DNA of 26,270 nucleotides from Crinalium sp049646245 (lineage in GTDB: Bacteria; Cyanobacteriota; Cyanobacteriia; Cyanobacteriales; PCC-9333): assembly GCA_049646245.1 (NCBI GenBank), contig JBARVL010000340.1, positions 1 to 26,270 of the forward strand, given 5' to 3'. The notes under the pieces are model-generated. The model did no database searches. It was not told the DNA's origin and worked only from the letters and a program-made list of their open reading frames with translations. Both the position numbers and the translations under genes were made by a program. Each line of letters starts with the position of its first letter. Within the stretch, counting starts at the first letter, position 1. This document shows, piece by piece, positions 1-5,698 of the stretch.

Positions 1-1
1 G

Positions 2-178
2 GGTGATGGAGGAATTACAGAAGTAGTGCAAAGACAGTTTCAACTAAATCGCAAAGATGAGTTTGTGAAGGCATTTGTTACAGAAGCGATCGCACGAGTT
101 GTTAAACCATTAACTGATAATTCTGAACTAATCGAAACAGAAGAAAATCAGCGTAATCAAGAAGATGATTGGCAGTAA
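2..178 (+). CDS. C-terminal end of an unidentified protein (partial)
   Basis: An open frame runs from the window edge to a TAA at 176-178 and encodes the last 58 residues of a protein whose start lies outside the window. The visible part begins GDGGITEVVQRQ and ends in an acidic, polar tail rich in E, N, Q and D (ending NQEDDWQ). It carries a HIP1 site in frame near position 95, as cyanobacterial genes often do. I do not recognise the family from this fragment. The hydrophilic tail suggests a soluble protein, but no function can be given. Confidence 0.6.
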   Translation, partial: GDGGITEVVQRQFQLNRKDEFVKAFVTEAIARVVKPLTDNSELIETEENQRNQEDDWQ

Positions 179-250
179 AGTTGTGCGCTATGTATAATTA
201 TAGAGAATATCATTTGCGTTGAATTAACCGTAATAAAAACCGATTGACTT

Positions 251-313
251 GTAGGGGCGGATTGACAGATCAAATCTGCTACTGATAAACATATAAATTT
301 AACCCGCCCTTAC
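251..313. repeat. Short palindromic intergenic repeat
   Basis: GTAGGGGCGGATT (251-263) pairs with AACCCGCCCTTAC (301-313) with two mismatches across a 37-nt AT-rich spacer. Similar GTAGGGGCGG-type palindromes are common between cyanobacterial genes. It lies upstream of the Uma2 gene at 369 and could form a hairpin in a transcript from the gene before it. No coding potential is seen here. Confidence 0.6.
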
Positions 314-368
314 ACCTATTATGGTTAACCACCCCAACTTAATATAATTTACCCAACCTACTATAAAT

Positions 369-944
369 ATGCAATCCACAGAAACAAAAACCACTACTCC
401 AGAACAATATTTAGAGACAGAAACTCTGGCAGAATATAAAAGTGAATATTACGATGGTGAGGTAGTTCCAATGGCAGGCGGTTCCCCTAATCATAATCGG
501 ATAGCACTTAATTTTAGCGGTGCGTTGAATTTTGCATTAAAAGGGCAAAAATATGATGTCTTTATGACTGATATGCGCTTATGGATACCTCGGCAACGCA
601 TTTACACATATCCAGATGTGATGGTTGTTGCAGGAAATTTAGAATTTGCCGAAGGAAGAAAAGATACAATTACTAACCCTTTATTAATTGTAGAAGTATT
701 ATCAAAATCTACTAAGAATTTTGATTTGGGTGAAAAATTTGAGTTTTATCGGACTATCCCCAGTTTTCAAGAATATATTCTCATTGATCAGACTAAAATT
801 CATGTAGAACAGTTTGCCAAAACTACTGATAATAAGTGGCTTTTGTCTGAGTATGAAGATGAAAACGCTACTTTAGCATTAACTAATCTTCAATTTGAAA
901 TCCCGCTAGTAGATATTTATAGCCGTGTAGAGTTTAATGAATAA
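369..944 (+). CDS. Uma2 family endonuclease-like protein (DUF820)
   Basis: A 191-residue protein of the Uma2 (DUF820) family, which has the PD-(D/E)XK nuclease fold and is greatly expanded in cyanobacteria. Its cellular role is not established. The sequence shows the family hallmarks in order: an N-terminal helix and 'YYDGEVVPMAGG', the 'YPDVMVV' strand with Asp83, 'LLIVEVLSKST' with Glu109, then 'DLGEKFEFY' with Lys123 and 'EYILIDQ'. These correspond to the predicted metal-binding and catalytic positions. Length is typical. The ATG at 369 gives the usual N-terminus, with no clear Shine-Dalgarno sequence. It stands alone, and a second Uma2 gene lies about 0.8 kb downstream on the other strand. 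Nuclease activity is inferred from the fold only. Confidence 0.9.
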   Translation: MQSTETKTTTPEQYLETETLAEYKSEYYDGEVVPMAGGSPNHNRIALNFSGALNFALKGQKYDVFMTDMRLWIPRQRIYTYPDVMVVAGNLEFAEGRKDTITNPLLIVEVLSKSTKNFDLGEKFEFYRTIPSFQEYILIDQTKIHVEQFAKTTDNKWLLSEYEDENATLALTNLQFEIPLVDIYSRVEFNE

Positions 945-1000
945 TTTAGCAGTTAAGCAGAATTTAATTTTATCAAATATTATATCCTTGCTAATTTAGT

Positions 1001-1348
1001 TTATGCGTCATCTTTTTCTGATTCTTGAAGCATCTCTGCGATTAATCGCTTTGTAACTTCGTAAACATCTCGTTTATCACCTTCTTTACGTCGCCCTATT
1101 GCGACGACAACAACTAACACCGTGTCTTGCTCAATTCTGTAAATAACTCGGTAACGTTGACCAACTGATCTAACACTACGATAGCCGATTAAATCCCCTG
1201 ATAAAGCTTTTCCTTGTTTATCTGGTTCTTGTTTAAGTTTCTCTAGCCTAGATATTAACAATTGTTGCTCACGACGATCTTTAATTTCAGTCAAGAGTTT
1301 TTTCGCTTCTTGTGTCAATATGACTTGATATTCTAAAACTGGTGACAT
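1001..1348 (-). CDS. RelE/ParE-type toxin
   Basis: A 115-residue protein that looks like a type II toxin of the RelE/ParE superfamily. RelE members cleave mRNA on the ribosome, whereas ParE members poison gyrase. The typical layout is present: an N-terminal strand 'YQVILTQEAKKLL', two amphipathic helices (about residues 16-45, many K/E/R), then the core 'GYRSVRSVGQRYRVIYRIEQDTVLVVVVAIGRR', which matches the family pattern of R-x-G-x-YR-VIY followed by a hydrophobic strand and a basic stretch. It begins 14 bp after the antitoxin gene stop at 1363, in the usual antitoxin-then-toxin order, so the two are probably co-transcribed and autoregulated. The alternative is a RelE-fold protein without toxicity. 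RelE rather than ParE is favoured by the RYRVIYR and IGRR motifs. Confidence 0.85.
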   Translation of the reverse strand: MSPVLEYQVILTQEAKKLLTEIKDRREQQLLISRLEKLKQEPDKQGKALSGDLIGYRSVRSVGQRYRVIYRIEQDTVLVVVVAIGRRKEGDKRDVYEVTKRLIAEMLQESEKDDA

Positions 1349-1362
1349 TTTTCCAAAACTTC

Positions 1363-1626
1363 TTAAATTCCTAACTCTGTCTTCAGATCTTCTAAACTGA
1401 TAGTTTCTCCTGCATCAGCTTGTCTGATACCTGCTTGCAACTTAGTCATAAATTCTGGATCAGATAATATTTCTATCGTTTCCACCAAAGATTCAAACTT
1501 TTCAAAATTCCAAGCAATTATGACAGGTTTGCCATCCTTAGTGATGATGGCAGGTTCAGATGCTAACTCATTTTGTAATTCTGGCAGTTGTTGTTGCGCT
1601 TCTGCAATGGTCAAGTATTTAGGCAT
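1363..1626 (-). CDS. Phd/YefM-type antitoxin
   Basis: An 87-residue protein, first gene of the toxin-antitoxin pair. It starts 'MPKYLTIAEAQQQLPEL' and continues 'PAIITKDGKPVIIAWNFEKFESL', which is the Phd/YefM N-terminal DNA-binding fold: a strand, an A-x-x-x-L-P helix, then 'ITKDGKPVAVL'-like strands. The C-terminal part (about residues 50-87) is acidic and probably the flexible toxin-binding tail. Such antitoxins neutralise their toxin and repress their own promoter, which would lie in the 81 bp between this gene and the Uma2 gene upstream. The assignment as partner rests on order, strand and the 14-bp spacing to the toxin. Confidence 0.85.
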   Translation of the reverse strand: MPKYLTIAEAQQQLPELQNELASEPAIITKDGKPVIIAWNFEKFESLVETIEILSDPEFMTKLQAGIRQADAGETISLEDLKTELGI

Positions 1627-1707
1627 ATTTTATATAGCTTGCAGATTGAGCTTAGTCTGAGTTTTAAAAAATACTCTATTTACAATATTATAACAGTTCT
1701 ATCCAAA

Positions 1708-2385
1708 CTAGGCTTTTAAATTAGCAATTTGTTGAGCGAACCAAATAGCTGCGCTACCATTTGTGCCATCATTCAAACGTGACAAAGTTTGATTTAATAA
1801 ATCAATAGGTAATCCTGCTAATACTAAAGATTGCTCACATTCTTGATAAACACCATTTGATTGTAGCTGAAACGCAAACACCCGTTGTCCGCGCACATCT
1901 ATTACCCAATATTCAGGTATTCCTAATTCAGCGTATAAATGTTTTTTTTCATCTAAATCAGTTGCTAAGGTTGTATCAGCAATTTCCCCAACTAAGTTAG
2001 GTACTCGCCATTCATTTAAATTAATATAACGTCTTTGTCCTGCTTGCCATCGCGGGAAGCCTTCGCCCAAATAAAGCACTAAATCTGGTGCAGCAGCTTG
2101 TTTAGGTGGCTTTTCTAATAAACAACGTCCTAGCGAACTAAATATCTGTTCTGGTTTTTGATTAAACCAGAGGATAAATAACATAGTGAAAAGATCGCAA
2201 ATAGTAGCGTGGTTAATTCCTTCGGTTCCCATTTCAACAAGAAGTTTATTTTGATAATAAAATAATCTTAATATCTCAGTGTGTGGATTGTCACGACACG
2301 CTAAATAATCTTCCCAAGTGGAGGTTTTCCACTCAAAAAAGCTCTTTTTTTGATTTGTAATGATTGTAGAAGTTAGTGCAGTCAT
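1708..2385 (-). CDS. Uma2 family endonuclease-like protein (DUF820), second copy
   Basis: A 225-residue Uma2 (DUF820) protein, PD-(D/E)XK fold, role unknown. Motifs seen are 'APDLVLYLGEGFPRW', 'PNLVGEIADTTLATDLDEKKHLYAELGIPEYWVIDV', giving the Asp, Glu and Lys of the predicted active site. The Ser that usually follows the Glu (VEVLS) is not kept here, so this copy is divergent from the one at 369. The start is taken as ATG at 2385; a TTG three codons upstream is possible but has no better support. The gene follows the ketopantoate reductase gene at a 79-bp distance on the same strand. The two Uma2 genes share little beyond motifs and are not recent duplicates. Confidence 0.88.
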   Translation of the reverse strand: MTALTSTIITNQKKSFFEWKTSTWEDYLACRDNPHTEILRLFYYQNKLLVEMGTEGINHATICDLFTMLFILWFNQKPEQIFSSLGRCLLEKPPKQAAAPDLVLYLGEGFPRWQAGQRRYINLNEWRVPNLVGEIADTTLATDLDEKKHLYAELGIPEYWVIDVRGQRVFAFQLQSNGVYQECEQSLVLAGLPIDLLNQTLSRLNDGTNGSAAIWFAQQIANLKA

Positions 2386-2464
2386 AGTACACAATTTATT
2401 TGAAGGTGATTGTATTAGGGTTAGATATGAGTGACGGGTAATTTGGTATTAAGCGCAAAATCAT

Positions 2465-3403
2465 TTATTTTTTATGGCTATTTCTAGCATCTAAAAATTT
2501 TAATTGCTGGTAAAGCATGGCGATTTTTGGTAAATTTACCCCTGCTTTTTGTGCAGCACGTAAAGGATTACCAAACATGGTTTCTACTTCGAGCGATCGC
2601 TTTTCTTCATAATCAATCTTCATACTCGTCCGGTAAGGTATAGTTTTTACCGTATAATCCAGCATCTTTTCGATAAAACTATCAGAAATTATCCGATTAT
2701 AAGCGGCTGCACCTGCTACAACTTCTTGCATTAATTCTTCTACTAAAACACGGGTGTTTGGATCAGCCATTAACTCATCTGTTAGTGCATCAAGAACTAC
2801 AGACAGCCCATTATAAGGAATATTCCAAACAAGTTTTTGCCAACGCGCTAACAATAAATCTTCAGCCAAAAGTATAGGAATACCAGTGCTATAAAAGTCA
2901 CTGGCAATTTGTCGCATTCGCTCAGTAATTCCAGCTACTTGATAGTCAGGTGTATATTCACCAAGTTTAATTTCACCATAATCTAAGTGGCGAATATGTC
3001 CAGGCGCTACTTTATTTGAACAAAGAAAGCACAACCCACCAATCACCCGATTTGCACCAACAATATCCGCAACTTCCTTTTCAATATCTAAACCATTTTG
3101 CAGCACTAAAACTACACCGTCATCTTTGACTACATTTGGCAGGATTTTCGGTAATAGATAGTTGTGCGTTGTTTTGAGGGCTACAATGACGACATCACAA
3201 GCTGGCATTTTTGCCGTGTCGTTGTAAGCATTGACACAAGGAAGGGTAAAATCTCCCGTTGGAGATTCAACAATTAAACCATTGAGGTTAACGTATTCGT
3301 AATCAGTATTGAGCAGGAAATGGACATCCAAACCTGCTTGTTGCAGTTTAGCGCCGTAATAACCACCCAAAGCGCCTGTACCAATAATCGCGTAGCTACG
3401 CAT
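2465..3403 (-). CDS. panE: 2-dehydropantoate 2-reductase (ketopantoate reductase, ApbA/PanE family)
   Basis: A 312-residue cytosolic enzyme that reduces 2-dehydropantoate to pantoate with NADPH in the pantothenate/CoA pathway. It shows the N-terminal Rossmann motif 'IIGTGALGGYYGAKL' (GxGxxG at residues 8-13), 'VVIVALKTTHN' and 'LQNGLD' of the NADP domain, and in the C-terminal domain 'WQKLVWNIPYNGLS' (Lys190, Asn194) and 'SMKIDYEEKRSLEVETMFGNPLRAA' (Glu272), matching the catalytic Lys and Glu of the family. The ATG at 3403 is chosen because the Rossmann strand begins there. The frame stays open to 3466, but that extension is translated from a repeat. Many cyanobacteria have several ApbA-family paralogues, so the exact substrate is less certain than the family. 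Confidence 0.85.
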   Translation of the reverse strand: MRSYAIIGTGALGGYYGAKLQQAGLDVHFLLNTDYEYVNLNGLIVESPTGDFTLPCVNAYNDTAKMPACDVVIVALKTTHNYLLPKILPNVVKDDGVVLVLQNGLDIEKEVADIVGANRVIGGLCFLCSNKVAPGHIRHLDYGEIKLGEYTPDYQVAGITERMRQIASDFYSTGIPILLAEDLLLARWQKLVWNIPYNGLSVVLDALTDELMADPNTRVLVEELMQEVVAGAAAYNRIISDSFIEKMLDYTVKTIPYRTSMKIDYEEKRSLEVETMFGNPLRAAQKAGVNLPKIAMLYQQLKFLDARNSHKK

Positions 3404-3431
3404 ACTAAGCAGTAAATTTATATTTTGTAAC

Positions 3432-3605
3432 TCATAGCTGGTAAATAATAACTGATAATTGCTCATTGATAATTGATAATTGACTTATGGGGGCAGGTAG
3501 CATTTCGCCCCTGAAGTCGAGCAGTTGCACAATTAAAAGGTATGCGATCGCTAGAGCTAAAGAAATTGCCCCAGCTATAATAGCTACAATCTTGGATCGA
3601 TCCAT
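3432..3605 (-). CDS. Small single-helix membrane protein with a repeat-derived tail
   Basis: A 57-residue protein: a short charged start 'MDRSKIVA', one strongly hydrophobic helix (about residues 6-30), then 'LLDFRGEMLPAPI'. Small one-helix proteins with this FRGE-ending layout are, to my recollection, widely kept in cyanobacteria; I know of no assigned function. The ATG at 3605 follows a GAGG stretch 11 nt upstream; a TTG at 3620 would add five residues. The last 17 or so residues (QLSIINEQLSVIIYQL) are read from an AT-rich repeat, so the native protein probably ended near 'PAPIS' and the repeat lengthened it. It ends 28 bp before panE begins, so the two may share a transcript. Confidence 0.65.
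   Translation of the reverse strand: MDRSKIVAIIAGAISLALAIAYLLIVQLLDFRGEMLPAPISQLSIINEQLSVIIYQL
3445..3484. repeat. AT-rich 'TTGATAATTGATAATT' tandem repeat
   Basis: A run of short units (GATAATTG repeated, with one CTCATTGATAATT variant) lies between the small membrane protein and panE. Related wording occurs at 4936-4955 (ATTGATAATTGTTAATTGAT). It forms the C-terminal codons of the small gene and would also form a false N-terminal extension of panE. Such units are common filler between cyanobacterial genes. Confidence 0.55.
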
Positions 3606-3691
3606 CTTTCTTTCCCTCAACTAGATCTCGATCTTACAGAAAGCCTGCGATCATGCCCATGTGCCTCTAGTTATGCGAGCGTCAAAAAAGA

Positions 3692-3800
3692 TTACTCCCT
3701 TCCCGTCTAAAGAATACCTATTTTTATAACCGCCAAGACGCCAAGGACGCCAAGGAAGAAGAAGAATACGAGCAATAATCTTTTAGTGGGAAGGGAGTAA
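3692..3800. repeat. 109-bp palindromic element with 22-bp imperfect inverted ends
   Basis: TTACTCCCTTCCC at 3692-3704 mirrors GGGAAGGGAGTAA at 3788-3800, and pairing continues inward to give two 22-nt arms (3692-3713 and 3779-3800) with three mismatches. The 65-bp interior holds three near-identical units CGCCAAGA / CGCCAAGGA / CGCCAAGGA (about 3731-3756) and a GAAGAAGAAG run. It carries no ORF, so it is MITE-like at most. The surrounding 3606-3871 gap otherwise contains no gene that I can support; the ABC gene promoter should lie in its right part. Confidence 0.6.
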
Positions 3801-3871
3801 ACTGCCTATTAGAGATAATTGATATAGTTTGTTTAATTTTTATTGTGGCTACGGGTGCAAGTTAAATTGAT

Positions 3872-4873
3872 ATGAAGTCTTATACAGATTCGCCTTTATA
3901 CGAACCAGGACGGGGAGCGATCGTCCATGTTGAACAACCGCCAGTAGTGGAAACTTATCAACTGCGTAAAGTATACCGCACTGGCTTTTGGCTAAATCAA
4001 AAAATAGAATCCCTTAAAAGCTGCACCATAACAGTTTATAAGGGGGAAACGTTTGGTTTACTAGGACCAAATGGTGCAGGTAAAACCACACTATTGAAGA
4101 CACTATTGGGAATTGTACGCCCCACCTCTGGACGTGCATCGCTCTTGGGGCATCCTCTAGGCGATCGCGCGGTCAAGCAATCTATTGGCTATCTACCAGA
4201 AAACCCTTATTTCTATGATTATCTAACTGGCTGGGAATTTTTAGAATTTGCTGCGGGATTATTTGAAATTCCAGCTTCGGTACAGCGTCAACGCATCCCC
4301 GAACTTTTGGAATTAGTTGGATTAGCGCAGTCAGCAGCTAAGAAAAAGCAGATGCGTCAGTATTCTAAAGGAATGTTACAACGGGTTGGGATGGCGCAAG
4401 CCCTGATTAATAACCCAGAAGTGGTATTTCTAGATGAGCCGATGTCTGGTTTAGATCCAATGGGTCGCCGCCAAATGCGTGAGCTAATTTTATCCCTAAA
4501 ATATGCTGGAAAAACGGTTTTCTTTAATAGTCACGTTTTGACAGAAGTAGAACAGATCTGCGATCGCGTTGCTATTCTTGCTAAAGGAGAGTTAATTTGT
4601 GCTGGCTCATTAGAGCAACTTTTAGGTGTCAATCAAAATATCTACCAAGTTAAAGGTATTGGTGGTAATCCAGATATTCTCAAACGCTGGGTGCGCGATT
4701 TAACATTTGATGATGAAGGTTGGTACGGTCAACTACAAGGTGAACCCCAAGAATTCTTAGCTACCCTCCGCTTAATCGGCGCACAGTTGATTAGTATGCA
4801 GCTATCACGCCCCTCTTTAGAAGAATTTTTTATGCAGCAACTCCAAAAGCGCGGAATCACTCAAAGTAGTTAA
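3872..4873 (+). CDS. ABC transporter ATP-binding protein (ABC-2 / CcmA type)
   Basis: A 333-residue cytoplasmic ATPase that would power an ABC-2 type exporter. It shows Walker A 'GPNGAGKT' (65-72), the Q-loop region 'IGYLPENPYFYDYLTGWE', signature 'YSKGMLQRVGMAQAL' (164-178), Walker B 'VVFLDEP' with Glu189, the D-loop 'SGLD', and the switch His221 in 'NSHVL'. All key residues are intact. The C-terminal 90 residues after 'GELICAGSLEQLL' are the usual regulatory tail of NatA/CcmA-type proteins. No membrane permease gene is adjacent, which is unusual because these ATPases mostly sit next to their partner; the substrate cannot be named. The ATG at 3872 has no clear Shine-Dalgarno sequence. Confidence 0.92.
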   Translation: MKSYTDSPLYEPGRGAIVHVEQPPVVETYQLRKVYRTGFWLNQKIESLKSCTITVYKGETFGLLGPNGAGKTTLLKTLLGIVRPTSGRASLLGHPLGDRAVKQSIGYLPENPYFYDYLTGWEFLEFAAGLFEIPASVQRQRIPELLELVGLAQSAAKKKQMRQYSKGMLQRVGMAQALINNPEVVFLDEPMSGLDPMGRRQMRELILSLKYAGKTVFFNSHVLTEVEQICDRVAILAKGELICAGSLEQLLGVNQNIYQVKGIGGNPDILKRWVRDLTFDDEGWYGQLQGEPQEFLATLRLIGAQLISMQLSRPSLEEFFMQQLQKRGITQSS

Positions 4874-4895
4874 GTAGCTGGTGATTGGTCATTTT

Positions 4896-4937
4896 AGAAG
4901 GGAGGAGGGAGGAGGGAGGAGAGAGGAGAGAGGAAAA
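4896..4937 (+). repeat. 42-nt uninterrupted purine tract (GGAGGGA microsatellite)
   Basis: From 4896 to 4937 every base is A or G, built from GGAGGGA and GAGAGGA units right after the ABC gene. It resembles a string of Shine-Dalgarno sequences, but no start codon uses it. Probably a low-complexity repeat; triplex or slippage behaviour is possible but unproven. Confidence 0.75.
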
Positions 4938-5021
4938 TTGATAATTGTTAATTGATCTTCATTCCTTTGAAAGATGAATTACCAGCATTTCTGCTTATAG
5001 TTCTTAACAGATAAGCACATC

Positions 5022-5140
5022 GGGACTTACGCACCAAAGCCTGAAACCTAGATCAGAACTAGCCCCCATTTTTCAGGGGGGAATATTCAAAGTCCCCCTT
5101 TTTAAGGGGGATTTAGGGGGATCTAGGCGTAAGTCTTGCA
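5022..5140. repeat. Palindromic repeat A: 36-bp core in a GACTTACGC frame
   Basis: GACTTACGC at 5024-5032 is mirrored perfectly by GCGTAAGTC at 5127-5135. Inside lie a CCCCCATTTTTCAGGGGGG hairpin (about 5064-5082) and the 36-bp core (5089-5124) that starts AAAGTCCCCCTTTTTAAGGG and ends GGGGGATCT. The same core occurs at 9358-9393, 14889-14924 (reversed) and, interrupted, at 22984-23178, but in a different outer frame. It carries no ORF. It lies upstream of the FAS1 gene, and its right end is about 25 bp from that start codon. Confidence 0.75.
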
Positions 5141-5161
5141 CATAAAAAAGTAGGAAAATAT

Positions 5162-5578
5162 ATGCCTAATCTTGTTGAAACCGCAGCTAATGCTGGCTCA
5201 TTCAAAACCTTAGTTACTGCAATTGAGACGGCTGGTTTGCTAGAAATTTTGACTAGCCCTGGTCCTTACACTGTTTTAGCACCGACAGATGAAGCTTTTG
5301 CTAAAATTCCAGTTGATACCTTATCTGACTGGCTGCAAGATATTCCCAAACTAAAAAAGATTTTAACGTTTCACATTCTATTTGGTGATGTGAGAACTGA
5401 TAACTTTGCTGAGTTAGATTCTGCTGAGACATTTGAAGGTGGAATCATCGGCATTGAACAGGCTGATGGTGGTTTTAAAATTAATGATGCTAAAGTTTTG
5501 CAAACAGATATCTTGGCTAATAACGGTGTCATTCATACCATTGATACTGTGTTAATGCCTACATTGATGACTGTTTAA
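5162..5578 (+). CDS. Fasciclin (FAS1) domain protein
   Basis: A 138-residue single FAS1 domain, a fold linked to cell adhesion and surface interactions. The two conserved blocks are clear: H1 'GPYTVLAPTDEAFAKIPVDTL' (about residues 33-54) and H2 'ILANNGVIHTIDTVLMP' near the C-terminus, with 'ILTFHILFGDV' between them. There is no signal peptide, so this copy is cytoplasmic or exported by another route; many cyanobacterial FAS1 proteins of this length also lack one. The ATG at 5162 follows an AGGAAAA sequence about 8 nt upstream. It is a single gene bounded by repeats on both sides. Its biological role in cyanobacteria is not settled. Confidence 0.92.
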   Translation: MPNLVETAANAGSFKTLVTAIETAGLLEILTSPGPYTVLAPTDEAFAKIPVDTLSDWLQDIPKLKKILTFHILFGDVRTDNFAELDSAETFEGGIIGIEQADGGFKINDAKVLQTDILANNGVIHTIDTVLMPTLMTV

Positions 5579-5605
5579 AAAGTACCTCTACATTAAAAAC
5601 GGTCA

Positions 5606-5680
5606 AACAAAAATCTCCCCCTCCCCTTTATAAGGGGAGGGGGCTGGGGGGTGGGGTAATACCTTTAACTCGCGTTGACT
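5606..5680. repeat. 75-bp hairpin repeat, copy 1 (possible bidirectional terminator)
   Basis: A 75-bp sequence matching 68 of 75 positions, ungapped, to the reverse complement of 23975-24049. It contains a perfect 12-bp stem, CCCCCTCCCCTT pairing with AAGGGGAGGGGG across a 3-nt loop (about 5620-5646), followed by a G-rich stretch and the end TTAACTCGCGTTGACT. It lies between the convergent FAS1 and GH13 genes, where a strong hairpin could stop transcription from both sides; there is no classical T-run. Confidence 0.8.
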
Positions 5681-5698
5681 ATACTTAAAAGCTAAAAG

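Noticed and set aside
1001..1626. Possible defence island from two toxin-antitoxin pairs and two Uma2 genes
   Set aside because: The pairs are 10 kb apart with housekeeping genes between; no restriction, Abi or phage-sensing gene is found. Single TA modules of this kind are common in cyanobacteria.
3404..3466. 21-residue N-terminal extension of ketopantoate reductase
   Set aside because: The Rossmann strand begins at the ATG at 3403; upstream residues come from GATAATTG repeats.
3731..3756. CGCCAAGA/CGCCAAGGA tandem units as a possible CRISPR
   Set aside because: The units are contiguous 8-9-bp repeats without spacers, and no cas gene is present.
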